A DNA stretch of 64,000 nucleotides from Actinospica acidithermotolerans. GTDB lineage: Bacteria > Actinomycetota > Actinomycetes > Streptomycetales > Catenulisporaceae. The stretch's first letter is position 1. Each line of letters starts with the position of its first letter. The DNA lies in contig NZ_JAGSOH010000002.1 in assembly GCF_018139625.1 (NCBI RefSeq), forward strand, positions 62,001 through 126,000. Direction: 5' to 3'. Both the position numbers and the translations under genes were made by a program. The notes below the pieces were generated by a model. The model saw only the letters and a program-made list of their open reading frames with translations, was not told the DNA's origin and made no database searches. Below are positions 29,811 to 41,094 of this stretch, piece by piece.

Positions 29811-32800
29811 TCAGGCCTCGAGCGCTGCGGCCTGCGGCGGAACCTGGTCGCGCATCTTGCCGTCCTGCCGCAGCTTCTGCGAGATGACCGTGGTGACGCC
29901 GTCGCCGCGCATGGAGACGCCGTAGAGCGCGTCGGCGACCTCCATCGTGCGCTTCTGGTGGGTGATCACGATCAGCTGCGAGTTCTCCCGCAGCTCCTCC
30001 ATGATGGCGATCAGCCGCTGCAGGTTGGTGTCGTCCAGCGCCGCCTCGACCTCGTCCATCACGTAGAAGGGCGAGGGACGGGCCTTGAAGATCGAGACCA
30101 GCAGCGCGACGGCCGTCAGCGAGCGCTCGCCGCCGGAGAGCAGCGAGAGCCGCTTGACCTTCTTGCCCGGCGGACGCGCCTCGACCTCGATGCCGGTGGT
30201 CAGCATGTCGTCCGGGTCGGTCAGGTACAGCCGGCCCTCCCCGCCGGGGAACAGCCGCGAGAACACGCCGACGAATTCGCGCTCGGTGTCCGCGTACGCC
30301 TCGGCGAAGACCTGGCGGACCCTCTCGTCGACGTCGTCGACGACCTGGAGCAGGTCGGCGCGGGTCTTCTTGAGGTCCTCGAGCTGCTCGCTGAGGAACT
30401 TGTAGCGCTCCTCCATCGCCGCGAACTCCTCGAGCGCGAGCGGGTTGACCTTGCCCAGCGCCGCGTAGTCGCGCTCGGCCTGCTTGAGCCGCTTCTCCTG
30501 CTCGGGGCGGACGAACTCGATGAAGCCGGGCTCGCCGTCCGGGCCGACGACCGGGACCGGGACCTCGGGGCCGTACTCGGCGACCAGCGCCACGACCTCG
30601 ATTCCGTGGTCCTCCATGGACTTCTCTTCGAGCTGTTCGAGCCGCATCCGCTTCTCGGCGCGCGCCACCTCGTCCCGGTGCGCGGTGTCCGTGAGCTGAT
30701 CCAGCTCGCCGGCCAGCTCGCGGCCGCGGGTGCGCAGCAGGCTCAGGCGCGCCTCGCGTTCGGCGCGCTCCTTCTCCGCCTGCTCGCGCATCGCGCCGGC
30801 CTGGGCCAGCGACACTTCGAGGCAGGCGAGGGTCTGCTTCACCCCGGAGACGACGGCCTGCGCGACGCGCACCTGCGCGCTCGCGGCGGCCTGCCGCTCG
30901 GCGGCCCGGTTGCGCGCCTCGCGCTCGGCGGCCGCGCCGCGGTCCAGCGCGTCGGCGCGGCCGGCCAGCGAACGGGCCCGCTCCTCGCCGGTGCGCACCG
31001 CGAGGCGCGCCTCCATCTCGGCCGCGCGCGCGGCGGTGGCCTCGGCGGCGAGCTCGTCGCGCAGGTCGGTCGAGCTCGCGTCGTCCTCGGCCAGCGTCTC
31101 GGCCGCGGCGGCGGCCTCCTCGTGCTCGATCTCGAGGTCGGCGAGGGTGCTCTCGTCCTTCTCCTTGGCCGACTCCGCCGCCTCGGCGGCCTTGGCGTAC
31201 CGCTCGACCTCGGCCAGCGCGGCGCGCGCCTGGCCGCCGAGGCGGCCGAGCTGCTGGGCCACGGAGGCCTTCTGCGCGTCGGCGGCCCGGCGCTCGGCGA
31301 CCAGCGCGTCCAGCTGCTGCTTCGCGGCACGCTGGTGCTCGGTCGCCTCCTCGAGCTCGCCGCGCAGCTGCCGGGAGCGCTCGACCGCCTCGGCCAGCTT
31401 CTCCGCCGCCTCGTCGACCGCGGCCTGGATCTCCAGCAGCGAGGGCGCGCTGGACGAGCCGCCGTGCGCGATGTGCCGGCCGAGCACGTCGCCCTCGCGG
31501 GTGACGGCGACCAGCTCGGGCCGCGCCTCGAGCAGCCGGCTGGCCTCGCCGAGGTCGTCCACTATCGCCATGCCGTGCAGCAGCCGCCGCACCGAGGCGC
31601 CCATCTCCGCCGGAACGCTCACCAGCTCGCTGAGGTAGCGCGCGTACGACGGCAGCTCCGGCAGCTCAGCGCCCTGATAGAGGGCGCCGCCGATCAGTAT
31701 GGCCGCCCGGCCGTGGTCCTCGGCCTTGAGCAGCCGGATCGCGTTGACCGCGGCGTCGGACGAGGCGACCGCGACGGCGTCCGCCGCGACGCCGAGCGCC
31801 GCGGCCACGGCCGTCTCGGCCCCCTGTTCGATCGTCAGTATCGCCGCGACGGAGCCGAGCATGCCGGAGAGCCGGTCGGTCGCCGCCAGCAGCGCGCCGG
31901 CGCCGTCCTTGCGGTTCAGGCCGAGCTCGAGGGCCTCCTTGCGGGCGGCGAACGCGCCCTTCTCCCGCTCGGCGTCGCGCTCGGCGGCGCGCAGCGCGGT
32001 CAGCCGGTCCTCGGCCTCCGCGACGGCGGTCGTGGCGTCCTCGACCTCGGCGTCCAGGCCGTCGCCGTCCTCGATGCCCTCCACCTGCGCCTTGAGCTCG
32101 TCGTACTCCGCCTGCACGGCGGCGGCCCGGGCCCGGGCCTCCTCGTGCGCGGTCCGCAGACGGCCGAGCTCGGCGTCGGCGGCGGTCAGCTTCGAGCGCA
32201 CCGCGCCGACCCGGCCGGCCAGCTTGGCCAGGCTCTCCCGGCGGTCCGCGGCGGAACGCACCGCGGCGGCCAGCCGGCGCTCCTCGGCGCCGTGCGCCGA
32301 TTCGGCCTCGCCGCGGCGGCGCACCGCGTCGGCCAGCGCCTCCTGCGCCTGCGCGATCTCCTCGGCGAGCGCGTCCTCCTGCTCGCGGATGTACTCGGCC
32401 TCGCGCTCCATCTCCTCCGGGTCGCGGCCCTGGCGCTCGGTCTGCGCGCCCTGCGCCAGCTGGGTCAGGTTGCGCACCCGCTCCCCGGCCAGCGATCCGG
32501 TGCCACGCAGCCGCTCACGCAGCGAGGAGAGGCGGTACCAGGCCTCCTGCGTCGCGGCGAGGTGCGGAACGAGTTCCTGGACGGACTGCTCGAGCTCGGT
32601 CTCCTGCGCCAGGCACTGCGCGACCTCCTGCTCGATCTGCGCACGGCGCTTGCGCACCGCCTGGTCGTCCGCGGTCTCCTGCTCGTAGGCCAGCTTGAGG
32701 TTGACGAACTCGTCGGCGAGCAGCCGCAGCCGGGCGTCGCGCAGGTCCGCCTGGATCGCCACCGCGCGCCGGGCCACCTCGGCCTGCCGGCCGAGCGGCT

Positions 32801-33407
32801 TGAGCTGGCGGCGCAGCTCGGTGGTCAGGTCGGTGATCCGGGTCAGGTTGGCCTGCATCGCGTCCAGCTTGCGCAGCGCCTTCTCCTTGCGCTTGCGGTG
32901 CTTCAGGACGCCCGCGGCCTCCTCGATGAACGCGCGCCGCTCCTCGGGACCGGCCCGCAGCACGGCGTCGAGCTGGCCCTGGCCGACGATGACGTGCATC
33001 TCGCGGCCGATGCCGGAGTCGGAGAGAAGCTCCTGGATGTCGAGCAGGCGGCACGCGGTGCCGTTGATCGCGTACTCGGAACCGCCGTTGCGGAACATGA
33101 TCCGCGAGATGGTGACCTCGGTGTAGTCGATCGGCAGGGCGCCGTCGGTGTTGTCGATCGTGAGGCTGACCTCGGCGCGGCCCAGCGGCGGGCGGCCCGC
33201 GGTGCCGGCGAAGATGACGTCCTCCATCTTGCCGCCGCGCAGCGACTTCGCGCCCTGCTCGCCCATGACCCACGCCAGCGCGTCCACGACGTTCGACTTG
33301 CCGGAGCCGTTCGGGCCCACGACGCAGGTGATGCCGGGCTCGAAGCGCATGGTGGTGGCCGAGGCGAAGGACTTGAAGCCGCGCAGGGTCATGCTTTTGA
33401 GGTGCAC
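29811..33407 (-). CDS. smc: Chromosome segregation protein SMC
   Basis: 1198 residues, full length. N-terminal Walker A (VGPNGSGKSNVVDALAWVMG), two long coiled coils (about 170-500 and 670-1000), a hinge (about 510-650: RLSGMLGSVAAILTIEQGAE), the C-terminal signature LSLLSGGERSLTAVALLVSI and Walker B FYVMDEVEAALDDTN. Works with ScpA/ScpB in chromosome condensation and segregation during sporulation. The opposite strand is open for more than 1,000 codons, but that is a composition artefact. Confidence 0.98.
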   Translation of the reverse strand: MHLKSMTLRGFKSFASATTMRFEPGITCVVGPNGSGKSNVVDALAWVMGEQGAKSLRGGKMEDVIFAGTAGRPPLGRAEVSLTIDNTDGALPIDYTEVTISRIMFRNGGSEYAINGTACRLLDIQELLSDSGIGREMHVIVGQGQLDAVLRAGPEERRAFIEEAAGVLKHRKRKEKALRKLDAMQANLTRITDLTTELRRQLKPLGRQAEVARRAVAIQADLRDARLRLLADEFVNLKLAYEQETADDQAVRKRRAQIEQEVAQCLAQETELEQSVQELVPHLAATQEAWYRLSSLRERLRGTGSLAGERVRNLTQLAQGAQTERQGRDPEEMEREAEYIREQEDALAEEIAQAQEALADAVRRRGEAESAHGAEERRLAAAVRSAADRRESLAKLAGRVGAVRSKLTAADAELGRLRTAHEEARARAAAVQAEYDELKAQVEGIEDGDGLDAEVEDATTAVAEAEDRLTALRAAERDAEREKGAFAARKEALELGLNRKDGAGALLAATDRLSGMLGSVAAILTIEQGAETAVAAALGVAADAVAVASSDAAVNAIRLLKAEDHGRAAILIGGALYQGAELPELPSYARYLSELVSVPAEMGASVRRLLHGMAIVDDLGEASRLLEARPELVAVTREGDVLGRHIAHGGSSSAPSLLEIQAAVDEAAEKLAEAVERSRQLRGELEEATEHQRAAKQQLDALVAERRAADAQKASVAQQLGRLGGQARAALAEVERYAKAAEAAESAKEKDESTLADLEIEHEEAAAAAETLAEDDASSTDLRDELAAEATAARAAEMEARLAVRTGEERARSLAGRADALDRGAAAEREARNRAAERQAAASAQVRVAQAVVSGVKQTLACLEVSLAQAGAMREQAEKERAEREARLSLLRTRGRELAGELDQLTDTAHRDEVARAEKRMRLEQLEEKSMEDHGIEVVALVAEYGPEVPVPVVGPDGEPGFIEFVRPEQEKRLKQAERDYAALGKVNPLALEEFAAMEERYKFLSEQLEDLKKTRADLLQVVDDVDERVRQVFAEAYADTEREFVGVFSRLFPGGEGRLYLTDPDDMLTTGIEVEARPPGKKVKRLSLLSGGERSLTAVALLVSIFKARPSPFYVMDEVEAALDDTNLQRLIAIMEELRENSQLIVITHQKRTMEVADALYGVSMRGDGVTTVISQKLRQDGKMRDQVPPQAAALEA

Positions 33408-33490
33408 GTCGTCCCGAGTTCCTAGGTGTCCAGTGGCTTACCGACCGACTACTCCGCTCAGCGTACCGGCCGGGTCACCGGTAAGAGCAG

Positions 33491-33512
33491 AAGGGACGCC
33501 TCGGCGTCCCTT
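33491..33512 (-). terminator. Short terminator between small coiled-coil gene and smc
   Basis: Perfect AAGGGACGC / GCGTCCCTT stem with a four-base loop, downstream of the leftward gene at 33,603. Confidence 0.75.
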
Positions 33513-33602
33513 CGATTTCTCTCGGCGTACGCCTCAGCCTAACCCGTGGCGTATGCCGTCGATGAAGTTGTGAGGGGGTCCCGCCGCCGGGGCCCGGACC
33601 GC

Positions 33603-33812
33603 TCAGGTGAGCGCGGGCTCCCGCTCCTCCACGGCCGCGAGCAGCTCGCGGTCGAAGGAGTCGGCGTGCACGGCCGCGGCCAGCGCGTCGTTCTCCGCCT
33701 TGGCGCGCCCGAGCTCCTCCTCCAGGTCGCGTACTCGCTGCTGCAGCCTCCGGACCTCGGCGAGCATCCGCGGGTCCGCTCCCCCGATGTGTCCGAGTAG
33801 TGCCTTAGCCAT
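33603..33812 (-). CDS. Small conserved coiled-coil protein next to smc
   Basis: 69 residues from ATG 33812 (GGAGG eight bases upstream). MAKALLGHIGGADPRMLAEV, then RRLQQRVRDLEEELGRAKAE, a heptad-like pattern. Similar small proteins lie near smc in Streptomyces; no function is known to me. Ends with an acidic tail, EEREPALT. Confidence 0.8.
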   Translation of the reverse strand: MAKALLGHIGGADPRMLAEVRRLQQRVRDLEEELGRAKAENDALAAAVHADSFDRELLAAVEEREPALT

Positions 33813-34149
33813 TCCAGGGTCCTCCACGTCGAGTGGACCGACACGGCCGGTCAGGATGCCGTGTCGCCATTGTTTTCACCGTCGGCTCGAGCCACGGTGG
33901 CTTGTGTTCCGCGCCATCCGCCCGAGGTTTCCTGGGTCACGACAAGGGCCCTAGGCGGGGGCTGGAGCGGTGTGCGGACTACCGCACAGGCACAGCTTCC
34001 GCTGGCGGTCCCTCGCGCGAAATGGGCAGGTGCGCGGGCTTCTAGCGTCTCACCGCGGGCCAGCTGGGTCAAATCCTGCGCCACTTCGCGCCGTCCGCCA
34101 GGTTTAGCCGCCCCGCGGGCGTGGTAAAGCAGAACGCTCACACTCCGTG
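33813..34149. other. Intergenic region with no recognised gene
   Basis: 337 bases. A minus-strand frame of 96 codons (33,851-34,141) exists but has no ribosome-binding site or family pattern. It must contain the promoter for the small coiled-coil gene. Confidence 0.5.
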
Positions 34150-34197
34150 CGGACGCGGCGACCCCCGGCGCACGAGGGCTCCGGGGGTCGCCGTCCG
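34150..34197 (-). terminator. Terminator downstream of valS
   Basis: CGGACGCGGCGACCCCCGG pairs with CCGGGGGTCGCCGTCCG across a 12-base loop, about 75 bases after the valS stop. Confidence 0.85.
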
Positions 34198-34219
34198 TCC
34201 TTGGGCCGTCAGCCGAACG

Positions 34220-34276
34220 GCCCGCGGCCGTTCACGTGGATCACGCCCGCCCGCGGCCGTTCGCGCGGGTCACGCC
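34220..34276 (-). repeat. 29-bp direct duplication spanning the valS stop codon
   Basis: Unit 34,220-34,247 and unit 34,249-34,276 share 25 of 28 bases; the second contains the valS stop (TCA at 34,270-34,272). The first carries a TCA at the equivalent position (34,241-34,243). Confidence 0.8.
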
Positions 34277-36921
34277 TGCGGCAGCGCGGCCAGCTGCTGC
34301 CGGATCCGGCTGAGATCGGCCTCGGCCGTCGCCAGCCGGGTGCGGATCTTCTCGACGACCGGCTCCGGAGCCTTCGCCAGGAAGGCCTCGTTGCCGAGCT
34401 TCGCGTTCGCCGCCGCGATCTCCTTCGCCGCGGCCGCCTGGTCCTTCGTCAGCCGGGCCCGCTCGGCGGCCACGTCGATGGTGCCGGACAGGTCCAGCTC
34501 CACGGTCGCCAGCGCGGTCTGCAGCGTCGCCGTGGCGGCGAAGCCCTCGGCCGGCTCGGTGAGCCGGGCCAGCGACCGAAGCTCCACCTCGTGCGCTTGC
34601 AGTGAGCCCTGGAGGGACAGCCTTCCGGGCACCCGCTGGCCCACGTTCAGGCCCTGGTCGGAGCGGAAGCGGCGCACCTCGGTGACCGCCTCCTGCAGCG
34701 CCAGGATGTCCGCCTCGGCCGCCGGGTCGCGCAGCGCCCCGTCCGCCTGCGGCCAGGCCGCGGTGACGATCGTCTCGCCCCCGGTGAGCGTCTTCCACAG
34801 CTCCTCGGTGACGAACGGGATGTACGGGTGCAGCAGGCGCAGCGTCGCGTCCAGCACGTGGCCGAGCACGGCGCGGGTGGACTCCGCCGCCCGGCCGCCG
34901 GCCGCGAGCGGCGACTTGGCCAGCTCCACGTACCAGTCGAACACCTCGTCCCAGGCGAAGTGGTAGAGCGCGTCGCAGGCCTTGGCGTGCTGGTAGTCCT
35001 CCATCAGCGCGTCCACCTCGGCGGTCACCGCGGTGAGCCGGGACAGGATCCACCGGTCGGCGGTGGACAGGTGCTCCTTCGCGGGCAGCCCGGCGACCGT
35101 CGCCCCGTTCATCAGCGCGAAGCGGGTGGCGTTCCAGACCTTGTTGCAGAAATTGCGCGAGGCCTGGCACCACTCCTCGCCGGTGGCCAGGTCCACGCCC
35201 GGGTTGGCGCCCCGGGCCAGGGTGAACCGGGTGGCGTCCGCCCCGTACTTCTCCACCCACTCCAGCGGGTCGATGCCGTTGCCCAGCGACTTGGACAGCT
35301 TGCGGCCGAACTGGTCGCGGACCAGGCCGTGCAGCGAGACGGTGTGGAAGGGGATCGAGCCCTCGGGGCCGCGGTCCTTCATCGCGTACAGGCCGAACAT
35401 CATCATCCGGACGACCCAGAAGAACAGGATGTCGTAGCCGGTCACCAGCACCGAGGTCGGGTAGAACTTGCGCAGGTCCTCGGTCTCGTCCGGCCAGCCC
35501 AGCGTGGAGAAGGGCCACAGGCCGGAGGAGAACCAGGTGTCGAGCACGTCCGAGTCCTGGCGCCAGCCCTCCGCCTCGGTGCCGGGCGCGTCCTCGTCCG
35601 GGCCCACGCACACGATCTCGCCGTTCGGGCCGTACCAGACCGGGATCCGGTGGCCCCACCACAGCTGCCGGGAGATGCACCAGTCGCGCAGGTTGTCGAC
35701 CCACTGGAAGTAGCGCGGCTCGAGCTCCTTCGGGTGAATCCGCACCCGGCCCTCGCGCACCGCCGCGGCGGCGTCGGCGGCCAGCGGGGCCACCTTCACC
35801 CACCACTGCATGGACAGCCGCGGCTCGACCACCGTGTCGCAGCGCGAGCAGTGGCCCACGGCGTGCACGTAGGGCCGCTTCTCGGCCACGATCCGGCCCT
35901 CTTCGCGCAGCGCCGCGACCACGGCCGGGCGCGCCTCGAAGCGGTCAAGTCCGAGGAACGGGCCGTGCACGGTGATCACGCCGCGCTCGTCCATCACGAC
36001 GAGGTTCTCCAGGCCGTGCCGCTGCCCGATCTCGAAGTCGTTCGGGTCGTGCGCCGGGGTCACCTTCACCGCACCGGTGCCGAAGGACGGGTCCACGTGC
36101 GCGTCGGCCACGATCGGGATCCGGCGGCCGGTGAACGGCAGCTCCACCGTGGTGCCGATCAGGTGCTGGTAGCGCTCGTCGTCGGGGTGCACGGCCACGG
36201 CGGTGTCGCCGAGCATGGTCTCGGCCCGGGTCGTCGCCACGACGATCGCGTCGTCGCCCTCGCCGTAGCGGATGGAGACGAGCTCGCCGTCGTCGTCGTG
36301 GTGCTCCACCTCGGCGTCGGACAGGGCGGTGAGGCAGCGCGGGCACCAGTTGATGATCCGCTCGGCCCGGTAGATCAGGCCGTCGTCGTAGAGCCGCTTG
36401 AAGATCGTCAGCACGCTGCGGGACAGGCCGGCGTCGAAGGTGAAGCGCTCCCGGGTCCAGTCCACGCTCGCGCCGAGCTTGCGGATCTGGTTGAGGATGG
36501 CGCTGCCCTTCTCCTCCTTCCACTCCCAGGTGCGCTTGACGAAGGCCTCGCGGCCCAGGTCGTGCCGGGACAGGCCCTCCTTGGCCAGCTGCTTCTCCAC
36601 CGCGTTCTGGGTGGCGATGCCGGCGTGGTCGGTGCCCGGCAGCCACAGCGCCTCGAAGCCCTGCATGCGCTTGCGCCGGGTGATCGAGTCCTGGAGGGTC
36701 ACGTCGAGGGCGTGGCCGATGTGCAGCACGCTGGTCACGTTCGGCGGCGGGATCACGATGGTGTGCGCGGGCTTCTCGCTCTTCGCGTCCGCCTCGAAGT
36801 AGCCGGCGCCTACCCAGTGCTCGTACAGCTTCCCCTCTACCTCGGCCGGCGCGTACTGCGGCGGCAAGGCGGCGGCAGCGGCGTGGCTGCCCTGGCTCTG
36901 GGGGGAAGTGGTTTCGGTCAC
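34270..36921 (-). CDS. valS: Valyl-tRNA synthetase
   Basis: 883 residues from GTG 36921. Class I signatures: [16 protein letters not shown] (HIGH), the editing domain ([37 protein letters not shown]) and [20 protein letters not shown] (KMSKS-type, here KLSKS). The C-terminal coiled-coil arm is [20 protein letters not shown]. An upstream extension of the open frame to 38,052 is a composition effect. It is divergent from the secreted protein gene at 37,012. Confidence 0.97.
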   Translation of the reverse strand: MTETTSPQSQGSHAAAAALPPQYAPAEVEGKLYEHWVGAGYFEADAKSEKPAHTIVIPPPNVTSVLHIGHALDVTLQDSITRRKRMQGFEALWLPGTDHAGIATQNAVEKQLAKEGLSRHDLGREAFVKRTWEWKEEKGSAILNQIRKLGASVDWTRERFTFDAGLSRSVLTIFKRLYDDGLIYRAERIINWCPRCLTALSDAEVEHHDDDGELVSIRYGEGDDAIVVATTRAETMLGDTAVAVHPDDERYQHLIGTTVELPFTGRRIPIVADAHVDPSFGTGAVKVTPAHDPNDFEIGQRHGLENLVVMDERGVITVHGPFLGLDRFEARPAVVAALREEGRIVAEKRPYVHAVGHCSRCDTVVEPRLSMQWWVKVAPLAADAAAAVREGRVRIHPKELEPRYFQWVDNLRDWCISRQLWWGHRIPVWYGPNGEIVCVGPDEDAPGTEAEGWRQDSDVLDTWFSSGLWPFSTLGWPDETEDLRKFYPTSVLVTGYDILFFWVVRMMMFGLYAMKDRGPEGSIPFHTVSLHGLVRDQFGRKLSKSLGNGIDPLEWVEKYGADATRFTLARGANPGVDLATGEEWCQASRNFCNKVWNATRFALMNGATVAGLPAKEHLSTADRWILSRLTAVTAEVDALMEDYQHAKACDALYHFAWDEVFDWYVELAKSPLAAGGRAAESTRAVLGHVLDATLRLLHPYIPFVTEELWKTLTGGETIVTAAWPQADGALRDPAAEADILALQEAVTEVRRFRSDQGLNVGQRVPGRLSLQGSLQAHEVELRSLARLTEPAEGFAATATLQTALATVELDLSGTIDVAAERARLTKDQAAAAKEIAAANAKLGNEAFLAKAPEPVVEKIRTRLATAEADLSRIRQQLAALPQA

Positions 36922-37011
36922 GCAGACGATTGTACGGAGCCCGCGAGACCGGTATGTATCCGTTACGCCCGCCCGTCTTCGCGCGGACCGACGAATGGGT
37001 AGGTTTACCCC

Positions 37012-38028
37012 ATGTCGTGGGGAGAGCCGCAGCAACCGCCGTACGATCCGCGCAACCCGTACGGCCAGCAGCAACAGCCTTATCAGCAGGGCGATCAGCC
37101 TCAGCAGGGGCAGCCCGGCGCACCGTCCGGGTGGGGGCAGCCCTCGAACTCCGGGTCCGGCTACACGCAGCCGATGCCGGATCAGGGCAACCCGTACGGA
37201 CAGCCCCAGCAGCCCCAGCAGCAGAACCCGTTCGGGGCGCCCGGGCAGCCCTACGGACAGCAGCAGTACGGCCAGCCGTACGGGCAGTCGTACGGGCAGC
37301 CGTACGGACAGCCGACCTACGGCCAGCCCGCCTACACGGGCTTTCCGGCGCCTCCGCCGAAGAAGGGCAACGCGACCTTCGTCGCACTGCTGGTCGGCGG
37401 GCTCGTCGTGGTGGGCGGAGGCATCGCGGCCGCGGTGGTGCTCACCGGCAACCACAGCAGCAACCCGGTCGCGGGGCCGACGGCGAGCGTCTCGATCGGC
37501 ACCACGGGGTCGGCCGGCGCCAGTTCGTCGGCGAGCGCGACGACGGGATCGACGAAGCTGACGGCGCCGACCGGCGTGCAGGGCCTGACGCTGCTGTCGA
37601 ACTCCGTCGCCCAGCAGGACCTGTCCTCGATGAAGACCAGCCTGGCCGCCGACGCCGAGCTCTACCCGGACCCGGTTCTCGCCGCGTACAACGACGGCGG
37701 CGGCAGCGACGTGACCACGATCCTGGTGGACCAGGCGATGTCCGACCTGAGCTCCACGGACCAGACCGAGCTGACCTCCTCGGGCTCCGCCGCGAACGTG
37801 GTCTCGCAGATCATGACCGGCGCCGGGGTCAGCAACGCGCAGACGGAGACGACCGACGCCAGCGACGGCGCGCTCAGCTGCGGGACGAAGGACGAGAGCG
37901 GCACGAACGTGACGATCTGCGTCTGGTACGACCAGAGCACCTTCGGCACGCTGCAGTACCTGGACGGCACCACGCCGAGCACCGCGGCCCCGGTCGCGGA
38001 CGCCATGCGCGCCGCCGCGGAGAGCTGA
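37012..38028 (+). CDS. Membrane-anchored secreted protein with Gln/Pro/Tyr-rich N-terminus
   Basis: 338 residues. The first 115 residues are low complexity (repeats of [13 protein letters not shown] type), then one membrane span ([20 protein letters not shown]), a Ser/Thr/Ala linker and an extracellular domain of about 140 residues. The domain ends [20 protein letters not shown]-type strand, with a probable disulfide between its two cysteines. It is a paralogue of the protein at 42,725-43,573 (compare SCGTLAADG and CIWVDSTSFG). Many actinomycete proteins share this design; the function is unknown. Confidence 0.88.
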   Translation: MSWGEPQQPPYDPRNPYGQQQQPYQQGDQPQQGQPGAPSGWGQPSNSGSGYTQPMPDQGNPYGQPQQPQQQNPFGAPGQPYGQQQYGQPYGQSYGQPYGQPTYGQPAYTGFPAPPPKKGNATFVALLVGGLVVVGGGIAAAVVLTGNHSSNPVAGPTASVSIGTTGSAGASSSASATTGSTKLTAPTGVQGLTLLSNSVAQQDLSSMKTSLAADAELYPDPVLAAYNDGGGSDVTTILVDQAMSDLSSTDQTELTSSGSAANVVSQIMTGAGVSNAQTETTDASDGALSCGTKDESGTNVTICVWYDQSTFGTLQYLDGTTPSTAAPVADAMRAAAES

Positions 38029-38044
38029 GCCCGGCCGACGACGA

Positions 38045-38076
38045 ACGAGCACCCGGTCACGCGACCGGGTGCTCGT
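38045..38076. terminator. Bidirectional terminator
   Basis: Perfect 14-bp stem ACGAGCACCCGGTC / GACCGGGTGCTCGT with loop ACGC, between the convergent secreted-protein gene and clpX. Confidence 0.9.
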
Positions 38077-38091
38077 CTCGCTGAGGGGCCG

Positions 38092-39387
<1,296 letters not shown>

Positions 39388-39559
39388 GGCGGGAACCTCC
39401 TGAGCAGATCGCGCTGCGACGACCGATGCGTGCCACTGGGTCGGTCTCCTTAGCGGAGTGGTGTGGTGGATGACTCGCTTATCTGAAGGTACCGCTTCGC
39501 GGGCCGTTGCGGGGCCAAGCGGGCCCGGACCACGCCCGGACCCGCTCGGCCGTCACCCG

Positions 39560-40222
39560 TCAGGCCCCGCTGGCGAGCGCGTCGGCGCGGGTGGAGAGCA
39601 CGCTGTCGACGATCCCGTAGTCGAGCGCCTCCTGCGCCGTGAGGTACTTGTCGCGCTCGACGTCGGCACGCACGTCCTCCTCGGTCTTGCCGGTGTGCCG
39701 GGAGAGCATCTGCTCCATCGTGGTGCGGATCCGCAGGATCTCCGCCGCCTGGATCTCCAGGTCGATCAGGTCGCCGCGGCCCGTCTCGGTGTACGGCTGG
39801 TGGATCAGGATCTTGGAGTGCGGCAGCGCCATCCGCTTGCCCTTGGTCCCCGCCGCGAGCAGCACCGCGGCGGCCGAGGCGGCCTGCCCGATGCACACGG
39901 TCGAGATGTCCGGCTTGACGAACTGCATCGTGTCGTAGATGGCGGTGAGCGCGCTGAACGAGCCGCCGGGCGAGTTGATGTACATGGTGATGTCCCGGTC
40001 CGGGTCCATCGACTCCAGCGTGATCAGCTGGGCCATGACGTCGTTCGCCGAGGTGTCGTCGATCTGCACGCCGAGGAAGATGATCCGCTCCTCGAACAGC
40101 TTCGAGTACGGGTTGTGCTCGCGCAGGCCCTGGCTGGTGCGCTCGACGAAGCTGGGCAGGATGTACCGGGACTCGACGCGGGGACCGTCGTGCCGCGCGT
40201 CCAGGCTGAACCGATTCGACAT
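39560..40222 (-). CDS. clpP: ClpP protease subunit (second)
   Basis: 220 residues, [20 protein letters not shown] at the start. Catalytic Ser in [14 protein letters not shown], His in [12 protein letters not shown], and Asp in the C-terminal [15 protein letters not shown] region. Paired with the adjacent clpP to make a hetero-oligomeric ClpP1P2 protease, as in Streptomyces and mycobacteria. Twenty-five bases separate the two genes. Confidence 0.97.
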   Translation of the reverse strand: MSNRFSLDARHDGPRVESRYILPSFVERTSQGLREHNPYSKLFEERIIFLGVQIDDTSANDVMAQLITLESMDPDRDITMYINSPGGSFSALTAIYDTMQFVKPDISTVCIGQAASAAAVLLAAGTKGKRMALPHSKILIHQPYTETGRGDLIDLEIQAAEILRIRTTMEQMLSRHTGKTEEDVRADVERDKYLTAQEALDYGIVDSVLSTRADALASGA

Positions 40223-40247
40223 GTTTCCTTCTCTCTGGACGGGCGGA

Positions 40248-40898
40248 TCAGGCCTCGGCCGCGGCGGCGTGCGCGGAGGTCGTGAAGATCTCGTCGATCA
40301 GGCCGTAGTCCTTGGCCTCCTCGGCGGTGAACCAGTTGTCGCGCTGCGAGTCCTTCTCGATGGTCTCGAAGCTCTTGCCGGTGTGCTGGGCCGTCAGCTC
40401 CAGCATCCGGTGCTTCATCCGCAGCAGCCGCTCGGCCTGGATCTTGATGTCCGAGGCGGTGCCGCCCAGGCCCGCCGAGCCCTGGTGCAGCAGCACCTCG
40501 GCGTTCGGCAGCGCGAAGCGCTTGCCCGGGGTGCCCGCGGTGAGCAGGAACTGGCCCATCGAGGCCGCCATGCCCATCGCCACGGTGGCCACGTCGTTGC
40601 TGATCAGCTGCATCGTGTCGTAGATGGCCATGCCCGCGGTGACCGAGCCGCCCGGGGAGTTGATGTAGAACCAGATGTCCTTGGTCGGGTCCTCGGCGTT
40701 GAGCAGCAGCAGCTGGGCGCACAGCGTGTTGGCGATGTCGTCGTCCACCTGCTGGCCCAGGAAGACGATCCGGTTGCGCAGCAGCCTGTTGAACACCTGG
40801 TCGTTGAGCCCGCCGGGACCGTCCAGGCCTGCCATCCGGGGTGCGTGGGAGTTCTGATTCGTCACGTCGTCCACCTTGTTCCGCTGGGGGTGTTCCAC
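40248..40898 (-). CDS. clpP: ClpP protease subunit (first)
   Basis: 216 residues as drawn; a GTG eleven codons in (VTNQNSHAP) is the likelier start by comparison with Streptomyces ClpP1, so the true length may be about 205. Catalytic Ser in [14 protein letters not shown], His in [12 protein letters not shown], and [20 protein letters not shown]. The His-Gln-Gly in place of the common HQP in the handle region is a small departure. It is the first gene of the clpP-clpP-clpX group. Confidence 0.95.
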   Translation of the reverse strand: MEHPQRNKVDDVTNQNSHAPRMAGLDGPGGLNDQVFNRLLRNRIVFLGQQVDDDIANTLCAQLLLLNAEDPTKDIWFYINSPGGSVTAGMAIYDTMQLISNDVATVAMGMAASMGQFLLTAGTPGKRFALPNAEVLLHQGSAGLGGTASDIKIQAERLLRMKHRMLELTAQHTGKSFETIEKDSQRDNWFTAEEAKDYGLIDEIFTTSAHAAAAEA

Positions 40899-40933
40899 CC
40901 CACGGCTCTCGCCGCTTGCCGACTCATTGAAAA

Positions 40934-40976
40934 CGACCCTAACCCGTGCCGAGGATTCGGCAGCGGATTAGGGTCG
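40934..40976 (-). terminator. Terminator between tig and clpP1
   Basis: CGACCCTAA-N-CCG pairs with CGG-N-TTAGGGTCG, with inner TGCCGA/TCGGCA stem. It falls about 120 bases after the tig stop. Confidence 0.8.
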
Positions 40977-41094
40977 CTTGTTCGCTCTAGGCGTAGAAAC
41001 TCAAGACCGCCACGGGTCGCTCACGCGCTGGAGCGTGGAAACCCGAGCGCTCCCGAGACCTGTTCCCGAGCCCTGCTCCCGAGCTCTAAGGCGC

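Noticed and set aside
29958-33425. 1,155-codon open frame opposite smc
   Set aside because: Frame is open because of GC-biased third positions in smc; no ribosome-binding site, low-complexity product and perfect complement to a conserved gene.
33851-34141. 96-codon minus frame
   Set aside because: No start signal and no recognised pattern; region lies between terminator and a small gene.
36921-37012. T-box leader for valS
   Set aside because: Only 90 bases separate the divergent genes; no specifier loop or antiterminator seen.
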